Source: Lasioglossum baleicum
Taxonomy: Eukaryota > Arthropoda > Insecta > Hymenoptera > Halictidae
Assembly (NCBI RefSeq): GCF_051020765.1
Contig: NC_134933.1
Location: 10,637,461 to 10,701,460, forward strand
DNA: 64,000 bases
Reading direction: 5' to 3'
Below, piece by piece: positions 63,574 to 64,000 of this stretch. How positions within the stretch are numbered: the first letter of the stretch is position 1; the number at the start of each line of letters is the position of its first letter. The position numbers and the translations under genes were made by a program. The notes under the pieces were generated by a model. That model was not told where the DNA came from. It ran no database searches and was given only the letters and a program-made list of their open reading frames with translations.

Positions 63574-63967
63574 CGGTGGTCGATCGGGCAAGTAGTCAAG
63601 ACGCAAATAGGCCGACCGTCGGTCCGGTGCGGGTCGCTGGGGACCGGAAAACGTGTACTCATCGAGGGTCGTCCACGCAGCAATTTTCCCACGGTCTCTC
63701 CTGCAATCATCGGACAGAGTCGTCGTCTAGCCGGTGTTTTACTTCGAACCAATAATAATCTATCCAGCGAGAGTCACGGGTGTGTAGTGGAGCATTGGTC
63801 GAGGTAGGACGTTGGGTATCGGCTGATTCGTCGATCGGGTCCGTTGAAACGGCGCGGATCCTCGAGAGACCGAGGAGAGGAAGAACAGCTCACGGATATT
63901 TCCAGGAAAATATCGCAAGAACGCTCTCCGCTCCCCGTTCTACGAGAAAAGAGAAGCCTCTTCGGTC

Positions 63968-64000
63968 CTGTCTCTCTCTCTCTGTCTCTCTCTTTCTCTA
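63968..64000. repeat. (CT)n microsatellite at the window end
   Basis: CTCTCTCTCTCTGTCTCTCT and continuing to the last base. Confidence 0.9.

Larger units (their letters stand above)
50805..64000 (+). other. gbb intron 1 (runs past the window end)
   Basis: 13 kb without a recognisable BMP exon. GC-richer blocks at 52320-52700, 53640-53800, 53940-54200, 54660-55330, 56430-56850, 59820-60440, 62100-62640 and 63570-63900 could be enhancers, unrelated short exons or remnants; none gives a clear protein match. 60330-60444 is a protein-like open stretch ending ALYEPVQVID, noted as doubtful. Confidence 0.5.

Noticed and set aside
1..64000. Autonomous transposase, retroviral or viral gene
   Set aside because: No DDE/D transposase, reverse transcriptase or capsid-like frame was seen; all elements here are short and non-coding.

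Overview
This is nuclear DNA from an animal, almost certainly an insect. AT-rich non-coding sequence surrounds intron-containing genes with GT-AG splice sites, and the recognisable products are typical insect ones: nuclear fallout, a glass-bottom-boat-type BMP and a MADF-BESS factor. The gene styles and the mariner/Tc1-like miniature elements suggest a hymenopteran, but the species cannot be fixed from the sequence alone. There are no bacterial features, no CRISPR array, and no convincing tRNA or rRNA gene.

Layout. 1-981 holds the last three coding exons of a RAB5IF/OPTI-like membrane protein (+). It converges on a complete three-exon Bud32/TP53RK kinase gene (-, 2053-3247). That gene is divergent from a two-exon MADF-BESS gene (+, 3915-6536), with a 667-bp shared promoter region between them. 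About 7 kb of repeats follows. 13563-33429 is a complete Rab11-FIP3/4-class gene, nuclear fallout (nuf, +). It has two alternative first coding exons (13563 and 28383), seven further coding exons in the long form's downstream and middle part, and a C-terminal Rab11-binding domain. Inside its large fourth intron, on the same strand, lie two intronless reading frames for small single-pass membrane proteins: 137 aa at 22698 and only 44 aa at 25822. 37506-38988 is a three-exon CWC15 spliceosomal gene (+). 50351-50804 is the first coding exon of a BMP5-8/gbb ligand (+); its remaining exons are beyond the window, so 50805-64000 is read as intron.

The non-coding part is dominated by short non-autonomous DNA transposons with terminal inverted repeats. 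One ~150-320-bp family (TIR core TAGAC[A/T]GCGGATC; family B below) is present in about 19 full or partial copies. A Tc1-like family (TA-CAGTGGGTGTAC; family A) includes one 650-bp element that is nearly one long hairpin. At least three families (C, D, E) are flanked by TTAA, as in piggyBac-type transposition. A GGGTGGCT family (F) has three copies. I found no transposase reading frame. Locally tandem duplications of 80-350 bp are also unusually common, including a GATCG-rich minisatellite in the presumed gbb leader.

The genes do not form one pathway. They cover ER membrane protein insertion (RAB5IF), tRNA modification (Bud32/KEOPS), transcription (MADF-BESS), recycling-endosome traffic and cytokinesis (nuf), splicing (CWC15) and BMP signalling (gbb). 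The points most worth checking are the two small membrane-protein frames in the nuf intron, the 51-nt in-frame nuf exon, the cysteine-rich open frame at 24525, and the repeat-built gbb leader.
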